The notes under the pieces: model-generated
Told to the model about the DNA's origin: nothing
Seen by the model: the letters and a program-made list of their open reading frames with translations, nothing else
Database searches by the model: none
Position numbers and translations under genes: made by a program
Shown: piece after piece, positions 1 through 7,049 of the stretch
How the letters are laid out: each line of letters opens with the position of its first letter
Numbering within the stretch: position 1 is the stretch's first letter
Assembly (NCBI GenBank): GCA_002923335.1
Contig: BEHZ01000006.1
Coordinates: 1-24,732 of the forward strand
From: a bacterium HR23
Lineage (GTDB): Bacteria > Chloroflexota > Dehalococcoidia > Lucifugimonadales > HRBIN23
DNA length: 24,732 nt
Direction: 5' to 3'

Positions 1-13
1 ACGCGCCCGCAGG

Positions 14-2055
14 CCCTCAATCGCACCAATGTGGGATTGAAACCGAGGGCGTCTATCTTGCACAGTATCGCTCTTCTCCGATCCCTCAATCGCACCAATG
101 TGGGATTGAAACGCTCGTCATACAACGAGCGCACGAGGGATTCATAGTACCCTCAATCGCACCAATGTGGGATTGAAACCCCCTGGGAGGCCAGGTAGTC
201 CCGCCTGACCCTGCCCCCTCAATCGCACCAATGTGGGATTGAAACTTTCCCCCACCCCTGGAACGGGGGTGGGGGGCAAGGGCCCCTCAATCGCACCAAT
301 GTGGGATTGAAACTATTGGCGTCCCCTGCAAAGGAGTAGGCGGGGGCGGCCCTCAATCGCACCAATGTGGGATTGAAACGAAGGTATCCTGAGAGATGCT
401 CTGGAGGCCTACAAAACCCTCAATCGCACCAATGTGGGATTGAAACTGGGGACGAAGTGAAACACAAAGGACGGCGGAAGGACCCCTCAATCGCACCAAT
501 GTGGGATTGAAACAAGAGCGCATCCCGAAGCGTTGCCAATTCATCAGTCCCCCCTCAATCGCACCAATGTGGGATTGAAACGTCAATGTGGACAGGGTGC
601 TGTCTATCGCACCCACAACCCTCAATCGCACCAATGTGGGATTGAAACGTAGGGGCTGGCACTCCGTCGACGTCTGCCGAGACCCCCTCAATCGCACCAA
701 TGTGGGATTGAAACACGGGTCATACTTGCGCTGCTCAGCGAGCAGCGCCCCCCTCAATCGCACCAATGTGGGATTGAAACTCTGGACATTTCTTCTATCC
801 TTCTGGACTCTCTTGCCCCTCAATCGCACCAATGTGGGATTGAAACTGGGCTGAAGGGCGTTATTTTGAAGCTTTTTGCGACCCCTCAATCGCACCAATG
901 TGGGATTGAAACTGGCATGGTAATAGTGAATTTAGCATCTTCATGTCCCACCCTCAATCGCACCAATGTGGGATTGAAACGTAAGATGATGCTAGGCATG
1001 GCTACGGTGGAAAGGGGACCCTCAATCGCACCAATGTGGGATTGAAACGCTCATGGAGAGGTGCCCTGAACTTGTAGCAGTCCAGCCCTCAATCGCACCA
1101 ATGTGGGATTGAAACGCGGTGTTTGGTTTACTTGATTAGCTTCTCCAACACCGCCCTCAATCGCACCAATGTGGGATTGAAACACAGGCTGTCAATAAGC
1201 AACTCGGCTTTTACCGTCTCCCTCAATCGCACCAATGTGGGATTGAAACGCGCCTGGGCCTGGGCCTGGGCCTTCACCTTGCCCTGCCTCAATCGCACCA
1301 ATGTGGGATTGAAACCTGGGGGTGCTCCAGGCACGGACTGGCGCGTGCCATGCCTCAATCGCACCAATGTGGGATTGAAACCCAGGATGCTGTGGAGGTC
1401 ATCCCCCCTGCGCCCACGGCCTCAATCGCACCAATGTGGGATTGAAACCGATCCGCCCGCTCCGCCCGCACCCGAAGCAGTGGTAGCCTCAATCGCACCA
1501 ATGTGGGATTGAAACTTCAGGGCAAGCTCCCACCAGAGGCCCTAGTCCCCTGCCTCAATCGCACCAATGTGGGATTGAAACACTACCCTTCCCAGAGGCC
1601 TCCAGTTCCCCAAGCCGGCCTCAATCGCACCAATGTGGGATTGAAACATTGATAAAGCGGTTTGGTGGTGGATACTTATCAGGGAGCCTCAATCGCACCA
1701 ATGTGGGATTGAAACCACGCACCCTGGCCCGCTCTCCCACGGCGTGTTCCTGCCTCAATCGCACCAATGTGGGATTGAAACCGGAATGTGGTGGGGGCTA
1801 AGGAGAGGTTTATGAAGGAAGCCTCAATCGCACCAATGTGGGATTGAAACGACGACTTCTGTCGTCTGAGAACAGAACGGACAGACGCCTCAATCGCACC
1901 AATGTGGGATTGAAACTCGTCCTCCGCCCCGACGGGGGGGAGGAGGTAGTTCGCCTCAATCGCACCAATGTGGGATTGAAACCTGGCCTTGCGGATGAGG
2001 TCCGCCTCCACAGACGGAGGCAAGAGCCTCAATCGCACCAATGTGGGATTGAAAC
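14..2055 (+). CRISPR. CRISPR array, 31 repeats and 30 spacers, open at left edge
   Basis: Thirty-one 30-bp repeats start at 14, 83, 150, 216, 284, 350, 417, 484, 552, 619, 685, 751, 817, 883, 951, 1019, 1086, 1154, 1220, 1286, 1352, 1419, 1486, 1552, 1618, 1686, 1752, 1821, 1887, 1953 and 2026. Each begins C/G-CCTCAATCG and ends GGGATTGAAAC. Spacers are 36-39 bp, except the last at 43 bp. The repeat folds on itself (TCAATC with GATTGA, CAC with GTG, four-base loop) and its ATTGAAAC end matches the usual 8-nt crRNA 5' tag of type I and III systems, so crRNA should be read from the plus strand. Repeats 1-19 start with C and repeats 20-31 with G; otherwise they look identical. No degenerate terminal repeat and no AT-rich leader are seen on the right, so the leader probably lies off the left edge. 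No cas gene is in the window, so the subtype cannot be assigned. Confidence 0.98.
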
Positions 2056-2568
2056 ACCGCACCGCGACACCTTTGCGCGCTGGGGGCCACCGCCTTCAGG
2101 CGACGGGGAAAGCGCGCCCAGCCCGGGGGTGGGGCTGGCGGAGGCGACCCGGAAGACGGTACGGGTGCTCCGGAGGCGGGATCCGCCTCGCAGCCGTCCT
2201 GGGGTGCTGTGGCGGACAAGGGTTACAACAGCGGCGCCTTCCGGAGGTCTCTGAGGCGGAGGGGCCTCCGCCCTGTATCCCGAGAGAGGGAAGTGGACCT
2301 GGGACCATATCGGCCCCGGTGGGTGGTGGAGCGGACCTTTGCCTGGCTGGTAGGTTCCGAAGGCTGGTGGTGAAGCGGGAGCGCTCCCGCAGGTCTACCG
2401 GGCCTTCCTGCTCCTTGCCTTCACCCTCATCTGCCAGGACAAGAGCCTAATGACCCGCACTCTGCTCCTGGCCCACAGGGAGATGGCGGCCCAGGCCTTT
2501 GAGCGGGCTCTCGCGCTGGCGCCAAAAGCAGGCGCGTGAGGATCGGTGCCAGATTGGTGCCATGCCCC
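2056..2568. other. Gene-free stretch between CRISPR array and tRNA-Phe
   Basis: I see no intact gene in these roughly 510 bases. The first 100 or so after the last repeat are GC-rich and show no leader-like AT tract. The middle holds a decayed IS5-type transposase tail (separate entry). The last part, near 2545-2575, has three short GGTGCC copies, the third being part of the tRNA 3' end. The small ORFs here lack convincing start signals. Confidence 0.6.
2215..2450 (+). pseudogene. IS5-family transposase C-terminal remnant, frameshifted
   Basis: Three reading frames read in succession give the conserved C-terminus of an IS5-family DDE transposase. From 2215 one frame encodes DKGYNSGAFRRSLRRRGLRP, followed by RWVVERTFAWL near 2320-2349. 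The next frame continues from about 2352 with RFRRLVVKRERS. A third continues from about 2390 with QVYRAFLLLAFTLICQDK. In IS5 relatives these are one continuous sequence (DKGY block, then the VERTFAWL block with its catalytic Glu, then a hydrophobic tail), so at least two frameshifts have broken it. The N-terminal half with the first catalytic Asp residues is not recognisable upstream, and I found no terminal inverted repeats. It is therefore an old, non-functional fragment beside the CRISPR array end. Confidence 0.8.
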
Positions 2569-2643
<75 letters not shown>

Positions 2644-2651
2644 TCTCTTTC

Positions 2652-2680
2652 ATCTTATGGCAGGTGCCCTGGGGTGTCAA
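2652..2680 (-). promoter_or_regulatory. Sigma-70-type promoter for tRNA-Phe
   Basis: On the minus strand a perfect TTGACA (2680-2675) is followed by a 17-nt spacer and TAAGAT (2657-2652). Initiation about 7 nt downstream would start the transcript within a few bases of the tRNA 5' end at 2643. Confidence 0.7.
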
Positions 2681-2741
2681 TGCTGGCGCCTCCCCGCGCT
2701 ATAGTCTTGCGACGACGCGACGCCCCAAGCCGGGGGGTTGT

Positions 2742-3410
2742 TCAGGCGGCTGCTGGACGGCGGGGCGTAATGAACTGCAAGGCCGTTGCCAGAGCGACGG
2801 CGTGCACACGGTTGACCGCCCCCAGTTTCCTCCGAATCCGCTCCAGGTAGGTATGCACGGTGCGTTGGCCTATCCCCAAGCGGATGGCGATCTCCTTCTC
2901 GGAGACGCCCTCCGCCAGGAGTTGGAGCAGTGCCTGTTCCCGTGGCGATAGGTTGCCCCCCTCGGCGGGCAAAGCAGGCGAAGGGCCATGAACGCTGGCC
3001 ACTCTTTGCATATAGGTGTAGGGATACACACACAGCCCCCTGGCCACCAGTTCCACGACTTCCAGGAGGTCCGCCAGGGAGGTTTCCGTTGTTACCACCG
3101 CCCGTGGGCGTAGGGCTAACAACTCCATCACCCGCTCAGGTGGGGTGTCCGGGCGGAAGAAGATGACCACGCGCACCTGCGCCACCTCGCGGGCGAAGGA
3201 GGCAAGCCCAGGCCCCGTTGGAAGCCCGGGGAGGTAACTGCTCAATAGGAGCACGCCCGGGCGGGTGTTCTTCAGAAGGGGAGGGAGTTGCCGCCAGTCC
3301 GATACCTCTCCCACCCACCGCACACCCCTGGCTTTCTGTAAGGCCTCCCGCACCGCCTCCCGTGTAACGGCGCTCCCTATGGCGACCGCAAGGGTGAGAG
3401 GCTCCTCCAT
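2742..3410 (-). CDS. LuxR/NarL-type transcriptional regulator with degenerate receiver domain
   Basis: This 222-aa protein has the layout of NarL/FixJ-type response regulators. An N-terminal receiver-like alpha/beta domain covers about residues 5-120, and a C-terminal LuxR helix-turn-helix covers about 150-210 (NLSPREQALLQLLAEGVSEK, then IRLGIGQRTVHTYLERIRRK). The position that normally holds the phosphorylated Asp (consensus V-L-M-D) reads VLLLSSYLPG, so phospho-acceptance is unlikely and the domain may respond to a ligand or be constitutive. I chose the ATG at 3410 because GGAGGGG precedes it; a GTG in the same frame at 3422 is the alternative. It is divergent from the carboxylic-acid operon starting at 3641, so it is a candidate local regulator, which is inference. 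No histidine kinase is in the window. Confidence 0.85.
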   Translation of the reverse strand: MEEPLTLAVAIGSAVTREAVREALQKARGVRWVGEVSDWRQLPPLLKNTRPGVLLLSSYLPGLPTGPGLASFAREVAQVRVVIFFRPDTPPERVMELLALRPRAVVTTETSLADLLEVVELVARGLCVYPYTYMQRVASVHGPSPALPAEGGNLSPREQALLQLLAEGVSEKEIAIRLGIGQRTVHTYLERIRRKLGAVNRVHAVALATALQFITPRRPAAA

Positions 3411-3439
3411 GTCCCCCTCCACGCAGACATTCCGTCCGT

Positions 3440-3468
3440 AAAATATGCTGGTCCCCCCACTCTGTCAA
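3440..3468 (-). promoter_or_regulatory. Sigma-70-type promoter of the LuxR-type gene
   Basis: The minus strand has TTGACA (3468-3463), a 17-nt spacer and TATTTT (3445-3440), about 30 nt upstream of the ATG at 3410. A perfect inverted repeat of six C and six G (3453-3458 and 3471-3476) brackets the -35 element, so a regulator bound there could block transcription. The promoter match is clear; the operator role is inference. Confidence 0.6.
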
Positions 3469-3532
3469 CAGGGGGGTCTGGACTGTATGCACCTTTTGGC
3501 AGGCGGTTAGCGGGTTTAGACGATAGACAGGA

Positions 3533-3572
3533 GGTCTAGGCCTGCTTAGGATTACTTCATGGCCTTTAGACC
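3533..3572. promoter_or_regulatory. Inverted repeat in the divergent intergenic region, possible operator
   Basis: GGTCTAGGCC at 3533-3542 and GGCCTTTAGACC at 3561-3572 form an inverted repeat that is perfect except for two extra bases. Two further TAGAC copies lie at 3517-3521 and 3524-3528. The cluster sits about 70-120 bp upstream of the GTG at 3641, where an activator or repressor of the operon could bind. No convincing -35/-10 pair for the operon was found nearby. Confidence 0.35.
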
Positions 3573-3640
3573 TATGGCCCAACGGAAACAGTAACACAGT
3601 GGCACGCCTGTAACCGTCAGAAGAACACGAGGAGGGTAGT

Positions 3641-4927
3641 GTGGGCCAGACCATTGTGGAAAAGGTCTTCTCCCGCAAGAACGTGGCGGGGAAGCCGGTG
3701 CGGGCAGGGGATATCATTGAGGCCAAACTGGACCTGGTGCGCTTCCAGTATGGCTTTGGGCCTTTGATACGGGAAGCGGCCAAGGAGATGGGCTTCCCCG
3801 AGGGCCTGCCCCGTGTCTTTGACCCCCAGCGGGTATGTGTCTTTGTAGACCACCACCAGCCGGCCCTCAGCCAGGCCTTGGCCGACAGCAATGTGGTAAC
3901 CCGTCAGGAGGTCAAACGCCTGGGGATCAAGGTCTTCCAGGATGCCCAGCCGGGCATCGGCCATCAGATGCTCATGGACCGCGGCCTGGCACGACCGGGC
4001 ATGCTTATTGTAGGCGTGGATTCCCATACCATCTCCTATGGCGCCCTGAATGCGGTGAGCAGAGCAGAAGCCGGGGGTGGCGTTATCTACGCAGCCCTGT
4101 TCGGCGAGTTATGGTTTGAAGTGCCCCAAACCATCAAGGTAACCCTGGAAGGGCACCTCCCCAATTACCCCATCTCCAAAGACATCATCCTCTACCTGGC
4201 CGGCAAATACGGGGACGAATTTGGCCAGGGGCAGGCCATTGAGTATGCCGGGCCCCTGGTGAGCCAACTGAGTATGGATAGTCGTATGTGCCTCGCCGAC
4301 CACGGGGTGGAGGTGGGTGCCCAGTTCGCCATCTTCCCCTGCGACCAGAAGACCATTGAATACGTGCGTGCCCGCTCTAACCAGCCTTTTGAGCCTACAA
4401 ACCCCGATCCCGACGCGGAGTATGTGCAGGAGATTACCCTGAATGTGGATGAGATACCCTTTGTGGTGGCTAAACCCCATAGGTTCGGCAACGTGGCCCC
4501 TGTCAGCGAGGTGGCCGGCACCCGGATAGATCAGGCGATGATCGGCTCCTGCGCCAACGGGCGCTTTGAAGATATTGAAATCGCCGCCCGCATGCTGAAG
4601 GGGCGCAGGGTCGCCCCGCACGTGCGCTTTATCATCTCCCCTGCCTCTCAGGCCGTCTACCTCCAGTGCCTCAAAGCCGGCCTGGTGGAGACCCTGGTGG
4701 AAGCAGGGGTGCAGTTCGTTGCGCCCGGGTGTAGCATCTGTCAGCCGATGCTGGGCTTCCTGTCCGATGGGGAGGTCTGCATCAGCAGCACCACCCGCAA
4801 CTACCGGGGACGCAAAGGGAGCCTGAAGGCAGAGATTTACCTGGCCGGCCCCCTCACTGTTACGGCCGCCGCTGTGGCAGGAGAGATCGCCGACCCGAGG
4901 GATGTTTTTCCCGAGATAAAGCGCTAA
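3641..4927 (+). CDS. Aconitase/3-isopropylmalate dehydratase family, large subunit
   Basis: This 428-aa protein is the large, iron-sulfur-containing subunit of a two-subunit hydro-lyase of the LeuC/homoaconitase/dimethylmaleate hydratase group. The three cluster-ligating cysteines are visible: GSCANGR (Cys304) and PGCSICQPM (Cys364, Cys367). An active-site DSHT lies at 127-130 and a DHHQP block near 70-74. The GTG start at 3641 has GGAGGG five bases upstream. The matching small subunit follows 27 bp later. No leuA or leuB is present; the neighbours are a TcuA-like dehydrogenase, an importer and an isocitrate-lyase-superfamily enzyme. A catabolic hydration of an unsaturated di- or tricarboxylate therefore fits better than leucine synthesis. 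The substrate is unknown: isopropylmalate, citrate/aconitate-type and dimethylmaleate-type activities cannot be told apart by eye. Confidence 0.88.
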   Translation: MGQTIVEKVFSRKNVAGKPVRAGDIIEAKLDLVRFQYGFGPLIREAAKEMGFPEGLPRVFDPQRVCVFVDHHQPALSQALADSNVVTRQEVKRLGIKVFQDAQPGIGHQMLMDRGLARPGMLIVGVDSHTISYGALNAVSRAEAGGGVIYAALFGELWFEVPQTIKVTLEGHLPNYPISKDIILYLAGKYGDEFGQGQAIEYAGPLVSQLSMDSRMCLADHGVEVGAQFAIFPCDQKTIEYVRARSNQPFEPTNPDPDAEYVQEITLNVDEIPFVVAKPHRFGNVAPVSEVAGTRIDQAMIGSCANGRFEDIEIAARMLKGRRVAPHVRFIISPASQAVYLQCLKAGLVETLVEAGVQFVAPGCSICQPMLGFLSDGEVCISSTTRNYRGRKGSLKAEIYLAGPLTVTAAAVAGEIADPRDVFPEIKR

Positions 4928-4954
4928 CCCTCACGGAAGGGGAAGGAGACGCCC

Positions 4955-5488
4955 ATGAGCATGCCCAGCGCATCCCCCTTGAACAAGATTTACCGAGGAA
5001 GGGTGTGGGTATTCGGGGATTCCATTGACACCGATGGCATCGCCCCCTTCTACCTCTACCGAGACCCGGAGGAGATGTATAAACATACCCTGGAGTCCTT
5101 CCGTCCCGAGTTCCCCAAACAGGTTCGGTCTGGGGACATCGTCGTCGCCGGAAAGAACTTCGGGTGCGGTTCGGCCCGTCCTCCTACCCCTATCTTCCGC
5201 ATCGGCGTCTCGGCCATTGTGGTGGAATCTCTGGCCCCCCTTATGCTCCGCAACAGCGTGGGGCTCGCCTACCCCGTCTTTATTGCCCCCGGCGTTACCA
5301 GCATCGTCCAGGACCACCAGACCATTGAGATAGACTACCCTAACGGTGTGGTGCGGAACCTGGACACGGGACGTCAGGTGGCCCTGCGTAAATACCCCCC
5401 TATTGTGGAGCGCATCTACGCAGCCGGGGGGATTATCCCCTATACACGCCAGCGCTACTTGCAGGAGCAGGCCAGGAGATCGCCATAA
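4955..5488 (+). CDS. Aconitase/3-isopropylmalate dehydratase family, small subunit
   Basis: This 177-aa LeuD-like swivel-domain protein is the expected partner of the large subunit just upstream. Family signatures are GDSIDTDGI (21-29) and GKNFGCGSARPPTP (67-80). In LeuD and aconitases the second motif usually continues GCGSSREHA or GCGSSREQA, where the Arg contacts substrate. Here the loop reads SARPPTP, so the E-H pair is lost and the Arg may be shifted, which suggests a different substrate or loop geometry. The ATG at 4955 has AAGGAG at good spacing; a second ATG two codons later is possible. Only 36 bp separate it from the dehydrogenase gene, so they are probably co-transcribed. Confidence 0.87.
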   Translation: MSMPSASPLNKIYRGRVWVFGDSIDTDGIAPFYLYRDPEEMYKHTLESFRPEFPKQVRSGDIVVAGKNFGCGSARPPTPIFRIGVSAIVVESLAPLMLRNSVGLAYPVFIAPGVTSIVQDHQTIEIDYPNGVVRNLDTGRQVALRKYPPIVERIYAAGGIIPYTRQRYLQEQARRSP

Positions 5489-5524
5489 CACTCCCTCGCC
5501 CACCAGGACGAAAGGAGAGCCGGA

Positions 5525-6982
5525 ATGGCCAACGAGGTCTATTGCGATGTGGTCGTGGTGGGGGCGGGCAACGCCGCCCTGAGCGCTGCGGTGTCGGCTG
5601 CCGAGCACGGGGCCAGGGTGATAGTGCTGGAGAAAGCCCCCAAAGAACTCCGAGGCGGGAATACCTACTTTACCGGCGATATGCGCTTCCCCTGGGACCG
5701 GGTGGAGGACCTGTTGCCTCTGCTGGGGGAGCCCAGCGAGGCCGAGGTGCGCGGCCTGCGGGAGCAGGCACGCCCCTATCGCCAAGCCGACTTCTGGGAC
5801 GACATTATGCGGGTTACCGAGGGGCGGGCAGACCAGGAACTGGCTCAGGTGCTGGTTACCCAGGCTTACCCCACCATCCGCTGGATGGCCGCTAAAGGGC
5901 ACCGGTGGGTCCCCAGTTACGCCACTCCGGGGGCCAGCATGGCAGTAGCCCTCAACGGAGGCGGGGCGCAACTCTCCGAGCACTGGTTTTCGGTGGCCGA
6001 ACGCCTGGGGGTGGACATCCGTTATCAGCACCAGGCCGAAGAGATTTTGCGCAACGAGAAGGGCCGATGTATCGGTGTGCGTGCCCTCACGCCAGAAGGG
6101 ATAACCGAGGTGCGGGGGAAGGCGGTTATCTTGGCCTGCGGGGGCTTTGAGGCGAATGCCGCCATGCGCAACAGTTACCTGGGCCCCGGTTGGGACCTGG
6201 TCAAAGTGCGGGGCGTCCCCTTCAATACCGGGGACGGCCTGCGCATGGCCCTAGACATAGGCGCCTGGCCCTACGGACACTGGAGCGGTTGCCACTCCAC
6301 GCCCCAGGACCTCAACCGTCCGCCTTACAGCCTTCGCGTGGGAGCGTCCTCGGGGGAGTTCTCCCGCTACGCTTACCCTTACGGCATCCTGGTGAACATC
6401 TACGGCCAGCGCTTTGTGGACGAAGGGGAAGACCTGCGCCCCTACACCTACGCCAAGATGGGCAGGGCGATTGTGGCCCAGCCCAAGGGCATAGCCTTCC
6501 AGATCTTTGACCGCAAGGTGGAGCACCTGCTGCGGGGCTACGATAGAGCCACGGGGGCACGGGCCGCCTCCCTCTCGGAACTAGCCCACCTCTTGGGCAT
6601 AGACCCTCAGGGCCTGGTGCGCACTGTTCAGGAGTTCAACTCCGCCGTCCAGCCAGGGCCCTTCAACCCCCGAGAGCGGGATGGGAAGTGCACCCGTGGC
6701 CTGGCCATCCCCAAGAGCAACTGGGCGCAGACCATCGACGAGCCCCCCTTCTACGGGTATGCGGTGGTGTGTGGCATCACTTTCACCTTTGGGGGTCTCC
6801 GCATCAACCCCAAAGCCCAGGTGATCCACACCTCAGACCGCCCTATCCCTGGCCTATATGCATGCGGAGAAATCGTAGGGGGGCTATGGTATTTCAACTA
6901 TCCGGGCGGGTCAGGGATGACGGCGGGCGCTACCTTTGGGCGTATCGCCGGCCGAGAGGCAGCCAGGGAGGCGCTGGGATAA
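5525..6982 (+). CDS. FAD-dependent dehydrogenase, tricarballylate dehydrogenase (TcuA)-like
   Basis: This 485-aa flavoprotein of the fumarate reductase/succinate dehydrogenase flavoprotein superfamily is closest in appearance to TcuA, which oxidises tricarballylate to cis-aconitate. The N-terminal Rossmann motif DVVVVGAGNAALSAA (8-22) ends in the ribose-binding Glu of VLEK, and RGGN (43-46) is the FAD loop typical of this branch. The C-terminus has the second FAD motif around YACGEIVGGLWYFNYPGGSG. The start ATG has AAAGGAG upstream. Its place directly after a hydro-lyase pair suggests it makes the C=C bond that the hydratase then hydrates; running in reverse as a reductase is the alternative. 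No TcuB-like ferredoxin/membrane partner is adjacent, so the electron acceptor is unknown. Confidence 0.82.
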   Translation: MANEVYCDVVVVGAGNAALSAAVSAAEHGARVIVLEKAPKELRGGNTYFTGDMRFPWDRVEDLLPLLGEPSEAEVRGLREQARPYRQADFWDDIMRVTEGRADQELAQVLVTQAYPTIRWMAAKGHRWVPSYATPGASMAVALNGGGAQLSEHWFSVAERLGVDIRYQHQAEEILRNEKGRCIGVRALTPEGITEVRGKAVILACGGFEANAAMRNSYLGPGWDLVKVRGVPFNTGDGLRMALDIGAWPYGHWSGCHSTPQDLNRPPYSLRVGASSGEFSRYAYPYGILVNIYGQRFVDEGEDLRPYTYAKMGRAIVAQPKGIAFQIFDRKVEHLLRGYDRATGARAASLSELAHLLGIDPQGLVRTVQEFNSAVQPGPFNPRERDGKCTRGLAIPKSNWAQTIDEPPFYGYAVVCGITFTFGGLRINPKAQVIHTSDRPIPGLYACGEIVGGLWYFNYPGGSGMTAGATFGRIAGREAAREALG

Positions 6983-7049
6983 GAACGCGAAGCCTTGTGC
7001 GCGCTATGGAGACGACAAGGGGGCTCCTGGAGCCCGGGAGGGTAGGAAC

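Noticed and set aside
353..2254. Several ORFs on both strands across the repeat array with repeated peptide units such as FNPTLVRLR and LNRTNVGLK
   Set aside because: They are translations of the CRISPR repeats; spacing of 66-69 bp keeps a frame open by chance.
3641..5488. Leucine biosynthesis leuC-leuD
   Set aside because: No leuA or leuB is nearby, the small-subunit active loop is altered, and the neighbours are catabolic and transport genes; I kept only the family-level call.
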